NCBI GenBank assembly: GCA_018816625.1
Contig: JAHIVR010000153.1
Coordinates: 1 to 10,597, forward strand
Length of the DNA: 10,597 bases
Direction: 5' to 3'
Source: Nanobdellota archaeon
GTDB lineage: Archaea > Nanobdellota > Nanobdellia > Pacearchaeales > GW2011-AR1
The notes below the pieces were generated by a model. The model was not told where the DNA came from, made no database searches, and was given only the letters and a program-made list of their open reading frames with translations. How positions within the stretch are numbered: the first letter of the stretch is position 1; each line of letters begins with the position of its first letter. Positions 1 to 5,899 of this stretch are shown here, one piece after another. A program made the translations under genes and the position numbers.

Positions 1-358
1 CAAATAATTCTTGTCCATTATTTCCTACCATTAAAATATATTCCTCAAGCAAAGCATTATTTTTCTCATAGGTTGTAATTTGCCTATCTGCATTTTTCAG
101 ATGTAACCTTAAAGGTTTTCTTAAAAATCTCCTGCAAAAATCTTTAGTCTTTTGTGCATTTACTAATGTATCTAAACTAGAGCAGTCTCTTTCAAGATTA
201 GCAAAATGAATGTATCCTGCAGATAAACCATACTCAAAAGTTGAAATTAAAGAATTAAAAGAAGACAAACCAAAACTTTTAAACATTAATCTATCTGGCA
301 GATAACTAATACAATACTTAACGTCTATTGGAGCAACAATTTTCAAAGGGCATTTCAT
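1..358 (-). CDS. Unrecognised protein, 5' portion (gene continues past the window edge)
   Basis: An open frame of 119 codons starts at the ATG complementary to 356-358 and runs without a stop to position 1, so the C-terminus lies outside the window. The protein begins MKCPLKIVAPIDVKYCISYL and continues with a mixed, mostly soluble sequence. It has three scattered cysteines in the first 75 residues, a basic stretch (FCRRFLRKPLRLHLK) around residues 74-88 and no obvious membrane segment or signal peptide. I do not recognise the family. A TATA box centred 26 nt upstream suggests its own leaderless transcript rather than read-through from the nucleotidyltransferase gene upstream. The promoter region overlaps the displaced copy of the valS 3' end. 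Confidence 0.6.
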   Translation of the reverse strand, partial: MKCPLKIVAPIDVKYCISYLPDRLMFKSFGLSSFNSLISTFEYGLSAGYIHFANLERDCSSLDTLVNAQKTKDFCRRFLRKPLRLHLKNADRQITTYEKNNALLEEYILMVGNNGQELF

Positions 359-378
359 AAATATCAAATTAATAGTTA

Positions 379-388
379 GTTTAAAAAA
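379..388 (-). promoter_or_regulatory. TATA box of the 1-358 gene
   Basis: On the minus strand this reads TTTTTTAAAC, centred about 26 nt before the ATG at 358. That is the spacing expected of an archaeal box A driving a leaderless transcript. It lies in a very AT-rich intergenic gap, so the position carries more weight than the sequence. Confidence 0.45.
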
Positions 389-389
389 A

Positions 390-404
390 TTTGTAGTCTA
401 CAAA
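390..404. repeat. 15-nt palindrome beside the TATA box
   Basis: TTTGTAG-T-CTACAAA is a perfect 7-bp inverted repeat around one central base. It lies immediately upstream of the TATA box of the 1-358 gene and includes the stop-codon end of the valS-tail repeat. It could be an operator. A related but shorter symmetry (TTGTA-AC-TACAA) overlaps the true valS stop codon at 1491-1502. Confidence 0.5.
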
Positions 405-418
405 AACTCCACTTTAAA
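398..418 (-). repeat. Displaced copy of the valS 3' end (direct repeat, left copy)
   Basis: This 21-nt segment matches the last 21 nt of valS (1497-1517) at 20 of 21 positions. On the minus strand it would encode the same terminal residues FKVEFL followed by TAG. Here it is non-coding and begins just after the stop codon of the nucleotidyltransferase gene. A looser resemblance, allowing small gaps, extends on both sides. The two copies are in direct orientation 1,099 bp apart and bracket the HEPN/MNT module. Confidence 0.8.
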
Positions 419-1036
419 TTATTCCTTATATTCAAAAACCCTTATTATCTTAACATTAACTTTAAACTTGTGAAACTCTTTTAAAAATAAATTTAGATGT
501 TCAGAAGGTATGCTTATAACATTACTTCCTAATTTATTTCCTTCATAAATCTCTAGCATCCCTTTGTATTTTCTCCCATAATAGTTATATCCAATAAGTT
601 TCTTATTTAACATAACTCGTTTTGAATTATTTTTTACAACAGACCAGATTAATAATATTTTATTTTTCCCTTCCTCTAATCTAGGAGAATATTTTTGATA
701 CAAAATAATTGAATTTCCCAACATAGAATCTCTTAATTTCCATTTTTCTAATTTTCCTACAACAATATTTATCTCATTTTGAATACCCAATAAATTCCAG
801 TGTTTTTTAAATTTAAAAGAACCAAAAAATTTATCCACTAATTTTAAGGATTCCCTTTCTATTTTTTTTTCATCTCCCATAATGTCAATAAAAATATCCA
901 CATCACTATCTGTTCCAGCATCACCTCTAGCAACACTTCCAAACAAAATTAGGGATTTAATTTTATCCTTTTCATTTTTTTTCAAATTCTGAAATAAAAA
1001 AGATACAAAATCCATAGCATAACTTATTAATCCCAT
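419..1036 (-). CDS. Minimal nucleotidyltransferase (MNT/MntA-like), extended form
   Basis: This 205-residue protein carries the nucleotidyltransferase-fold signature LFGSVARGDAGTDSDVDIFI: G33-S34, then the paired metal-binding aspartates D45 and D47. A possible third acidic residue, E88, lies on a later strand (NEINIVV). In HEPN/MNT toxin-antitoxin systems this family neutralises its HEPN partner by transferring AMP to it. Typical MntA proteins are about 100-150 residues. This one has an extra basic C-terminal region (residues about 120-205) of unknown role. The start overlaps the HEPN stop by 10 nt, which implies translational coupling; Met8 (codon at 1015) is an alternative start with no overlap. 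The last bases of the gene lie next to the displaced valS-tail repeat. Family assignment is strong. Antitoxin function is inferred from the pairing. Confidence 0.85.
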   Translation of the reverse strand: MGLISYAMDFVSFLFQNLKKNEKDKIKSLILFGSVARGDAGTDSDVDIFIDIMGDEKKIERESLKLVDKFFGSFKFKKHWNLLGIQNEINIVVGKLEKWKLRDSMLGNSIILYQKYSPRLEEGKNKILLIWSVVKNNSKRVMLNKKLIGYNYYGRKYKGMLEIYEGNKLGSNVISIPSEHLNLFLKEFHKFKVNVKIIRVFEYKE

Positions 1037-1425
1037 TTTAATCCTTTCTTTTTAAATAATTTTTTAAGCTCATTAAAGGAATTTAACACAGATTCTATTT
1101 CAGAAACAGGCCTGGGTTTACCATAGCAAAGCAAATTTCTTTTAGTTTCAATTTCAAAAAGAAAATTGATTATTTTCTCCTTTTCTGGAAAATTAAAATC
1201 TAATTTTTCTTTTGCTTTTCTGAGGGAAGTAAACCAATCATGCTTAATCATTAATCCAGGATTAATTATGTTTTCCTTGTGAAGAAAAACTTCAAGCATT
1301 TCTACCGAAGCTACAGAAACATTAAACCCAATATTTCTTTGTCTTTCTTGAATTCCCTTTTGAATACTCTCTTTTATAACATCTAAACTTTCTTTTATAT
1401 TTCTCAAATGATCTTCAATTTTCAT
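1027..1425 (-). CDS. HEPN-domain protein, partner of the nucleotidyltransferase
   Basis: A 132-residue, all-helical, lysine-rich protein encoded just upstream of, and overlapping, the nucleotidyltransferase gene. This is the usual arrangement of HEPN/MNT (HepT/MntA) modules. The segment EIETKRNLLCYGKPRP (residues 91-106) is the probable active-site helix. Catalytic HEPN ribonucleases have Arg-X4-6-His, but here the Arg (R96) and Asn (N97) are kept and Tyr101 occupies the histidine position, so RNase activity cannot be assumed. Other family-like features are the helix around residues 28-50 and the IKHDWF segment at 60-65. The ATG at 1425 is 25 nt from a TATA box, supporting this start and a leaderless message. 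HEPN identity comes from the helical pattern, the RN..CYG motif and the gene partner, not from a database match. Confidence 0.75.
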   Translation of the reverse strand: MKIEDHLRNIKESLDVIKESIQKGIQERQRNIGFNVSVASVEMLEVFLHKENIINPGLMIKHDWFTSLRKAKEKLDFNFPEKEKIINFLFEIETKRNLLCYGKPRPVSEIESVLNSFNELKKLFKKKGLKWD

Positions 1426-1445
1426 AAAAGAAAAACGTTTTAATT

Positions 1446-1454
1446 ATTTTTAAA
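1446..1454 (-). promoter_or_regulatory. TATA box of the HEPN/MNT operon
   Basis: The minus strand reads GG-TTTAAAAAT, centred about 25 nt before the HEPN start codon at 1425. The tandem 23-bp repeats sit directly upstream of it, where a regulator could control access of TBP/TFB. Confidence 0.6.
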
Positions 1455-1500
1455 CCTTTTGTTTCAATTGTAACTACCTTTTTGTTTCAATTGTAACTAC
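1455..1500. repeat. Two tandem 23-bp repeats upstream of HEPN/MNT, overlapping the valS stop
   Basis: Units 1455-1477 and 1478-1500 differ at one position and share the core gtttcaattgtaactac. Each contains a centre of symmetry, CAATTG. The 23-bp period is close to two helical turns, and the array abuts the BRE/TATA element of the HEPN operon, which fits a tandem operator. The right unit runs into the valS stop codon (1497-1499). A duplication arising during insertion of the module is an equally good explanation. Confidence 0.8.
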
Positions 1501-1517
1501 AAAAACTCCACCTTAAA
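1497..1517 (-). repeat. valS 3' end (direct repeat, right copy)
   Basis: These are the last seven codons of valS including its TAG stop. They match 398-418 at 20 of 21 positions, with an uninterrupted match of 15 nt (ctacaaaaactccac) at the stop-codon end. This copy is in frame with the synthetase and is presumably the functional one. Confidence 0.8.
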
Positions 1518-3845
1518 CTTTCCTTCCTTTATATCTTTAATGTTCATAACATCTTTCAAATCATCGAGAACATCTTTCAGTTTTTCCTTGTCCTTTTTTG
1601 GCAAGCTCAAAAAACACTCGGCATTCATTGGTTTCTTAGATTTAGTTTTTTCCTGTCTTATTTTAGAAATTAATTCAACAATACTATTAAAAAATATAGC
1701 CTCCCTAATATCTTTCTTTTTTATTAACTTAAATTCAGGCCACTTACTTATATGAACACTCTTGTCTTTCTCTATTTTCTTAAAGTGCTCTTGATAAATT
1801 TCTTCTGTAATAAAGGACATTATTGGGGCCATCATTTTAACGATAGTCAAAAGAGATTTATACAAAGTGTACTGGGCGGACAGTTTTTTCTGCCCCTTTC
1901 CTTGATAAACTCTCTTTTTTACAACCTCTAAATAATTATCACAAAACATCTTCCAAAAAAACATATCAATCTCGGCTTTTGCCTTTGAGGGTTCATAATT
2001 TTCAAAAGCCCTTGTTACATTTTCAACAACAATATTCAATTCATCCAAAAACAATTGATCCAAAACCTCTAACTTCTTTGGCTTCTGACCCCTATACCCT
2101 TTTAAATTCATAAAAACGAAGTTTGAGGCATTCAACAACTTGGTGATAAATCTCTTACCAGCAAGCACCTCTTTGTCTTGATAATCCAAATCATCCCCTA
2201 GTTTATAACTAGAAGCCCAAAAACGCAGTGCATCCGCGCCATACTCTTCCATAATCTTTCTAGGAGAAACAACATTTCCCTTTGACTTTGACATCTTTTC
2301 ACCTTTAAGTTTAACAAATCCCGAAACCATTATGTTCTCCCAAGGAAGTTTTCCCTCGTGTAAATAACTCCTAACAATTGTATAGAAATCCCATGTTCTT
2401 ATTATATCGTGAGCATTAGTCCTAAGAGAATAAGGAATTTTTATTTTATCTTTTATCAACGACCCAATAATTTGGGGGGTTAAACTAGAGGTGGCCCATG
2501 TATCTAAAACCTTTTCTTCTGGTTCTGTATTTTTCCCACACTTTGGACATCTCTTTTTTATCTGCAGAGGGTCTACAGGCAACTCCTTGTCCTCGGCAAA
2601 TAGAGTCTCTTTACACTTAACACAATACCAAACCGGAATTGGAACTCCAAAATGCCTATCCCTAGAAATATTCCAATTCCACTCCAAGCCATTAACCCAA
2701 TTTTTATATCTCTTATACATAAGTTCTGGACGCCAATTAACTCTTTTCCCCTGCTCCAACCAAACATCTTTTTTATCAAGTATTTTAATGAACCACTGTT
2801 CAGTTGGAAGAAATTCTATCCCAGTTCCACACTTATCATGAACATTAACAACATGGGTTATGTTTTTCTTATCTGTAACAAGTTTAGCTTTTTCCAAATC
2901 TTCTAATATTTTTTTCCTTGCTTCTTTAGCTTTCAACCCCCTATAATCCCCCTCCAAAATCCTCCCTTGTTTATCAAAAACTATTCTAGGTTTGAGTTTA
3001 AGTTTTGTTATTACTTCAACATCATATTTATCTCCATAAGAACAAACCATTAATGCCCCTGTCCCTTTCTCCATATTCGCACTTTCATCAGCAATAACCT
3101 GAACCTCATGACCAAAAAGCGGAACAACAACATTCTTCCCAACAAATTTTTTATATTTCTTATCATCCGGATTAACAAAAACAGCCACACACGCTCCAAG
3201 TAACTCCGGTCTTGTTGTTGCAATAAGTAAATCCTGTTTGCCACACTTAAATTTTAAAGTTGAAAATTCGCTACTCATTTCTTTATCCTCTAGCTCCGCT
3301 TGTGCAATAGCCGTCTGGCACTCTGGGCACCATATGGTTGGAAACTCTTCCTTGTAAGCAATTCCCTTTCTAGCCAATTCTAAAAAACCAGCCTGAGAGA
3401 TCTTCCTAGAATTATCATCTATAGTTGAATAATTGATTCCATAATCCGCACTCACACCAATATCCTTCCAGTCTTGAATAAATTTTGGAGTTATCTCTTT
3501 TAAAGTCTTTAAACATAATTCAATAAACTCTGCCCTAGTCATATCCTTACTCTTAACATTTTTAAGTCTCTCAACAAGCCTCTCTGTAGGCAACCCGTTG
3601 TCATCCGTTCCAAAAGGATAAAACACTCCCTCTCCCTTCATCCTATGAAAACGGGCAACAAAATCCTGTTGAGAGTACTGGAAAGCATGGCCTATGTGCA
3701 TATCCCCAGAAACCGTTGGAGGAGGATTATCTATTGCATAAACACCCTTCCCCCCCATAGTATCAAATCTGTATATCTTTTGTTTCTCCCAAAAGACCTT
3801 CCACCTTTCCTCTATTTGTTTATGATCAAATTTGTTTTTTAACAT
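1497..3845 (-). CDS. valS: Valyl-tRNA synthetase, archaeal type
   Basis: Class I aminoacyl-tRNA synthetase that charges tRNA-Val. The Rossmann active site carries HIGH at residues 50-53 and KMSKS at 517-521 (GEKMSKSKGN). The inserted CP1 editing domain, which hydrolyses mischarged Thr-tRNA, spans roughly 200-345 and contains IATTRPELLG and EKGTGALMVCSYGDKYDVE; the latter matches the archaeal ValRS form rather than the bacterial one. Cysteine pairs at 173/176, 408/411 and 433/436 are likely zinc ligands. The anticodon-binding helical bundle follows KMSKS. At 782 residues it is shorter than many archaeal ValRS (about 860-890) and has no bacterial-style C-terminal coiled coil. It lies 24 nt downstream of the TrmB-like gene, so cotranscription is possible. 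A weak TATA-like element overlapping that gene's stop could also drive it separately. Its last 21 nt are duplicated at 398-418. Confidence 0.97.
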   Translation of the reverse strand: MLKNKFDHKQIEERWKVFWEKQKIYRFDTMGGKGVYAIDNPPPTVSGDMHIGHAFQYSQQDFVARFHRMKGEGVFYPFGTDDNGLPTERLVERLKNVKSKDMTRAEFIELCLKTLKEITPKFIQDWKDIGVSADYGINYSTIDDNSRKISQAGFLELARKGIAYKEEFPTIWCPECQTAIAQAELEDKEMSSEFSTLKFKCGKQDLLIATTRPELLGACVAVFVNPDDKKYKKFVGKNVVVPLFGHEVQVIADESANMEKGTGALMVCSYGDKYDVEVITKLKLKPRIVFDKQGRILEGDYRGLKAKEARKKILEDLEKAKLVTDKKNITHVVNVHDKCGTGIEFLPTEQWFIKILDKKDVWLEQGKRVNWRPELMYKRYKNWVNGLEWNWNISRDRHFGVPIPVWYCVKCKETLFAEDKELPVDPLQIKKRCPKCGKNTEPEEKVLDTWATSSLTPQIIGSLIKDKIKIPYSLRTNAHDIIRTWDFYTIVRSYLHEGKLPWENIMVSGFVKLKGEKMSKSKGNVVSPRKIMEEYGADALRFWASSYKLGDDLDYQDKEVLAGKRFITKLLNASNFVFMNLKGYRGQKPKKLEVLDQLFLDELNIVVENVTRAFENYEPSKAKAEIDMFFWKMFCDNYLEVVKKRVYQGKGQKKLSAQYTLYKSLLTIVKMMAPIMSFITEEIYQEHFKKIEKDKSVHISKWPEFKLIKKKDIREAIFFNSIVELISKIRQEKTKSKKPMNAECFLSLPKKDKEKLKDVLDDLKDVMNIKDIKEGKFKVEFL

Positions 3846-3867
3846 GTTATGAATATGATTAATGATG

Positions 3868-3875
3868 TTTTAAGG
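3868..3875 (-). promoter_or_regulatory. valS: Possible TATA box for valS, overlapping the TrmB stop codon
   Basis: The minus strand reads CCTTAAAA, centred 26 nt before the valS ATG at 3845, which is the spacing used by most genes here. The sequence is a weak box A match and overlaps the TAA of the upstream regulator, so valS may be transcribed alone, with that gene, or both. Confidence 0.3.
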
Positions 3876-4619
3876 TTTACGTTTAATTTCTCCTATCTTC
3901 CACAGCAAATCAAAATAAACCTTAAATGACTTGGCTATATGGATATCTTTCATATGAAAAACAATAATTTCTGGTTCATACAAAACTATTAAAACATTAT
4001 CCCTAACAATTTCAATAGAAGCTGGAGTTACATACTCTTTAGGCATAACTCTTACACTAACCAATTTTTGTTTTTCCCTTTCCTCTCTTAAATCTTTAGC
4101 ATCACTATTATAAATTATTTTTAAACTCACTTTTTTTCTTGCTCTTTCTTTATTAAATTCATTAAAATACCCTGCAAATAAATCAGCACTCTTTGGAGCT
4201 CCAATTATTAACCATTCATCTCCATTTTTAACCTCTTGCAAAAGAGAACTCCAAATGGTTTTAGCACCTTTCATTTCCTTATAGATTTTAGTTTTAACCC
4301 CTTCATTATTCTCTTGAAACAGGTTTGTCATCTCTGGAATTTTATTTTTCAACAAAGAGAGCTCATCTTCTTTTTCCTTAATTAATAACTTAATCGAACT
4401 AGGGCTACATGATTCATAGCATTTCCTATTTGATTTAATTACACTTGTAACTAAACCTGATTTAGAAAGTTTTTCCAAAGCCTTATATACTGAAACCCTA
4501 TTTAATCCTGTTTGTCTAGCTATAATTCCTGCAGAAGAAGGACCCAACTTCAGTAAAGCAAAATAAGTTTTCTCTTCACTTTTTAACAATCCTAAGGGTC
4601 TTAATGAAATCTCTTTCAT
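3870..4619 (-). CDS. TrmB-family transcriptional regulator
   Basis: A 249-residue protein with a winged helix-turn-helix at about residues 8-62. The recognition helix is near RQTGLNRVSVYKALEKL and is followed by the wing SGLVTSV. A charged helix (75-105) probably forms the dimerising coiled coil. The C-terminal domain (about 110-249, including DEWLIIGAPKSADLF) resembles the effector-sensing region of TrmB-like proteins. TrmB members are archaeal repressors/activators, often responding to sugars; nothing here identifies the ligand. The gene diverges from the membrane-anchored protein at 4713, and a 24-bp palindrome lies between them, the obvious place for autoregulation. valS follows 24 nt downstream, so the regulator may influence synthetase expression. 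The start is supported by a strong TATA box 26 nt upstream. Confidence 0.88.
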   Translation of the reverse strand: MKEISLRPLGLLKSEEKTYFALLKLGPSSAGIIARQTGLNRVSVYKALEKLSKSGLVTSVIKSNRKCYESCSPSSIKLLIKEKEDELSLLKNKIPEMTNLFQENNEGVKTKIYKEMKGAKTIWSSLLQEVKNGDEWLIIGAPKSADLFAGYFNEFNKERARKKVSLKIIYNSDAKDLREEREKQKLVSVRVMPKEYVTPASIEIVRDNVLIVLYEPEIIVFHMKDIHIAKSFKVYFDLLWKIGEIKRKP

Positions 4620-4640
4620 AAAAACAATTACACTAATGAG

Positions 4641-4648
4641 TTTATATA
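4641..4648 (-). promoter_or_regulatory. TATA box of the TrmB-like gene
   Basis: The minus strand reads GA-TATATAAA-C, an excellent archaeal box A, centred 26 nt before the ATG at 4619. A leaderless transcript is expected. The palindrome at 4657-4680 begins nine bases upstream. Confidence 0.65.
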
Positions 4649-4656
4649 TCTTTTTA

Positions 4657-4680
4657 TTGTTGTATATATATAGTCAACAA
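4657..4680. promoter_or_regulatory. 24-bp palindrome between divergent promoters, candidate TrmB operator
   Basis: Arms ttgttg (4657-4662) and caacaa (4675-4680) are perfect inverted complements around a 12-bp core that is mostly alternating TA. The element lies between the TATA boxes of the divergently transcribed TrmB-like gene and the 4713 gene, so one bound dimer could control both. The arms are GC-containing in an otherwise AT-only stretch, which makes them less likely to be random. Confidence 0.55.
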
Positions 4681-4683
4681 ATA

Positions 4684-4691
4684 ATTATATA
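4684..4691 (+). promoter_or_regulatory. TATA box of the 4713 gene
   Basis: attatata, centred about 26 nt upstream of the ATG at 4713, the spacing of a leaderless transcript. It lies directly after the palindrome, so a bound repressor would block the BRE. Confidence 0.5.
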
Positions 4692-4712
4692 CCCCCATCC
4701 CGCCTAAAATTT

Positions 4713-5189
4713 ATGAAAAACAAAATAAAAGAAAACCTAAAAACACTAGGAGTAGCCATATTGGCTTGTAGCATTCCATTTCTAGTTGTTAGCCCTTATT
4801 TAATAGATGATATAGAAAGGAAACAAAGACAGAAAAAAACACATGAAGAGCAAAAAATATGTGAAGAAAGACAGCGAGCTATAATAAGAAACATTCACAA
4901 AGATCTCTTATCAAAATCAAGATTATACAGTGATCTTCAAAACTGGGAAATATACCTCTATGAAAAAGACTATGGAAGAGGTGAAAGATTAAAATTTGAT
5001 AATTTGCGGGATAGTGTATTAAGAGAAGTCCTAATTGAATACGACCCAAACGTAAAAAATTATCCTGGATTATACTCTAACAATTATAATACTCTTTCAA
5101 CAAGAGACTATTTCAATGGACTAGAAATTAGCCTAAATGAATTGTGGAAAGAAACCTACAGAAGAATGAATGAGAAAGATTCACTCTAA
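4713..5189 (+). CDS. Membrane-anchored protein of unknown function
   Basis: A 158-residue protein with a short basic N-terminus and a single hydrophobic segment at residues 11-31 (LGVAILACSIPFLVVSPYLI). A very charged helix at 33-64 (DDIERKQRQKKTHEEQ...) with coiled-coil character comes next, then a Tyr/Asn-rich, probably globular C-terminal part (70-158). I do not recognise the family. The layout suggests one transmembrane anchor with a soluble domain on one face; charge does not settle the orientation. It is divergent from the TrmB-like regulator and shares its control region, so it may be a target of that regulator. It ends 35 nt before the Sec61-beta start codon, which has its own TATA box. 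Confidence 0.7.
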   Translation: MKNKIKENLKTLGVAILACSIPFLVVSPYLIDDIERKQRQKKTHEEQKICEERQRAIIRNIHKDLLSKSRLYSDLQNWEIYLYEKDYGRGERLKFDNLRDSVLREVLIEYDPNVKNYPGLYSNNYNTLSTRDYFNGLEISLNELWKETYRRMNEKDSL

Positions 5190-5194
5190 GAAAC

Positions 5195-5203
5195 TTTTAA
5201 AAA
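5195..5203 (+). promoter_or_regulatory. TATA box of the Sec61-beta/NAC operon
   Basis: ttttaaaaa, centred 26 nt upstream of the ATG at 5225. The spacing favours 5225 over the in-frame ATG at 5216 as the true start. No comparable element precedes the NAC gene, so both genes probably share this promoter. Confidence 0.6.
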
Positions 5204-5224
5204 CTATCCATTTTTATGTATTCC

Positions 5225-5383
5225 ATGGCAGAAACAAGCATGCAAATGCCCGGAGCATTCGGAGGATTGATGCGTTATAATGAGGAGTACGAATCAAAAA
5301 TCCCATTAAAACCAATCTACGTAATAGCCTTTGTAATTCTGATAGTGGCTTTTAGAGTAGGCCTAGCCATGTTTTATGGATAA
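5225..5383 (+). CDS. secG: Preprotein translocase subunit Sec61-beta (archaeal SecG)
   Basis: A 52-residue tail-anchored protein. A Gly/Met-rich N-terminus leads into AFGGLMRYNEEYESKIPLKP (residues 13-32), the conserved cytosolic motif of archaeal Sec61-beta, followed by a single C-terminal transmembrane helix (YVIAFVILIVAFRVGLAMFYG). It is the small non-essential subunit of the SecYE translocon in the plasma membrane. An in-frame ATG nine bases earlier (5216) would add three residues, but TATA-box spacing supports 5225. The NAC-alpha gene follows after six bases. Pairing a translocon subunit with a ribosome-exit chaperone makes this a cotranslational targeting operon. The short length makes the gene easy to miss. 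Confidence 0.9.
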   Translation: MAETSMQMPGAFGGLMRYNEEYESKIPLKPIYVIAFVILIVAFRVGLAMFYG

Positions 5384-5389
5384 ATCAAA

Positions 5390-5719
5390 ATGTTTGGCGG
5401 AATAGATCCTAAAAAAATGCAAGGAATGATGAAAAAGATGGGAATTTCCCAAGATGAAATCCCAGCATCTAAAGTGATCATTGAAAAGGAAGATGGAGGG
5501 AAGATAATAATTCAACCGACAGCCGTAACAAAAATAACCATGCAAGGGCAAGAAAGCTTCCAGATTGCAGGAAATATAAAAGAAGAAACAGCAGAGGTAA
5601 ACATTTCTGAAGAAGACATTAAAGCCGTTGTAGAAAAAACAAACTGCACGGAAGAAGAAGCAAAAGCAGCCCTTGAAGAAACAGGGGATTTGGCAGATGC
5701 CATAATGAAATTGAGCTAA
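5390..5719 (+). CDS. nac: Nascent polypeptide-associated complex protein (archaeal NAC-alpha)
   Basis: A 109-residue homolog of archaeal NAC, a homodimeric chaperone that binds nascent chains at the ribosomal exit tunnel. The N-terminus MFGGIDPKKMQGMMKKMGI is typical. The NAC beta-barrel covers about residues 25-62 (ASKVIIEK..., TKITMQGQESFQIAG). A C-terminal UBA domain covers about 72-109 (SEEDIKAVVEKTNCTEEEAK... ending DLADAIMKLS). Length and domain order match the family exactly. It begins six bases after the Sec61-beta stop with no TATA box at the usual distance, so it is almost certainly cotranscribed with it. Confidence 0.95.
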   Translation: MFGGIDPKKMQGMMKKMGISQDEIPASKVIIEKEDGGKIIIQPTAVTKITMQGQESFQIAGNIKEETAEVNISEEDIKAVVEKTNCTEEEAKAALEETGDLADAIMKLS

Positions 5720-5899
5720 TTTGTTCTAAACCAAATCAATACATGTGCATTAGCAATGTGCAGAAGCATTCATTAGTAATGAAAAGGTTTAAAATTAACG
5801 GTAAAAAGAAAATAAAAGTGTTGTCTGTTTGGAAATGGCTTATTAAGAAAGACTAATAAAATTAAAGGAAATGGATTTCTTGCTAAGTTTTAAAGGTTT
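5720..5899. other. Largest intergenic gap, between NAC and the convergent surface-protein gene
   Basis: 180 bases without a convincing gene. It contains two near-identical 11-mers, cattagcaatg (5748-5758) and cattagtaatg (5771-5781), each self-complementary. A TATA-like element on the plus strand (aaggtttaaaatt, about 5784-5795) follows, with an AT-only inverted repeat (ttatta/taataa, about 5840-5858) downstream. A 25-codon basic frame (5779-5856) overlaps these. The region might encode a small RNA or hold terminators for the two convergent genes; nothing decides between these. Confidence 0.3.

Noticed and set aside
1455..1500. CRISPR-like repeat: the minus strand carries ATTGAAAC, a common end of archaeal CRISPR repeats, twice.
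   Set aside because: The period is only 23 bp, with no room for spacers, there are only two units and no cas genes are nearby.
2491..2841. Plus-strand open frame of 116 codons.
   Set aside because: It lies wholly antisense within the well-supported valS coding sequence and its translation has no family-like features.
4755..4775. Possible lipoprotein signal (ILAC) in the 4713 protein.
   Set aside because: Leu at the -2 position does not fit a lipobox, and the hydrophobic stretch continues well past the cysteine as a normal membrane segment.
5216..5224. Earlier in-frame ATG for Sec61-beta.
   Set aside because: It would be only about 17 nt from the TATA-box centre; the ATG at 5225 has the normal 26-nt spacing and gives the usual MAE-type start.
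5779..5856. 25-codon basic peptide (MKRFKINGKKKIKVLSVWKW...).
   Set aside because: It is too short to judge, the TATA-like element lies inside rather than upstream of it, and AT-rich gaps readily give Lys-rich frames.
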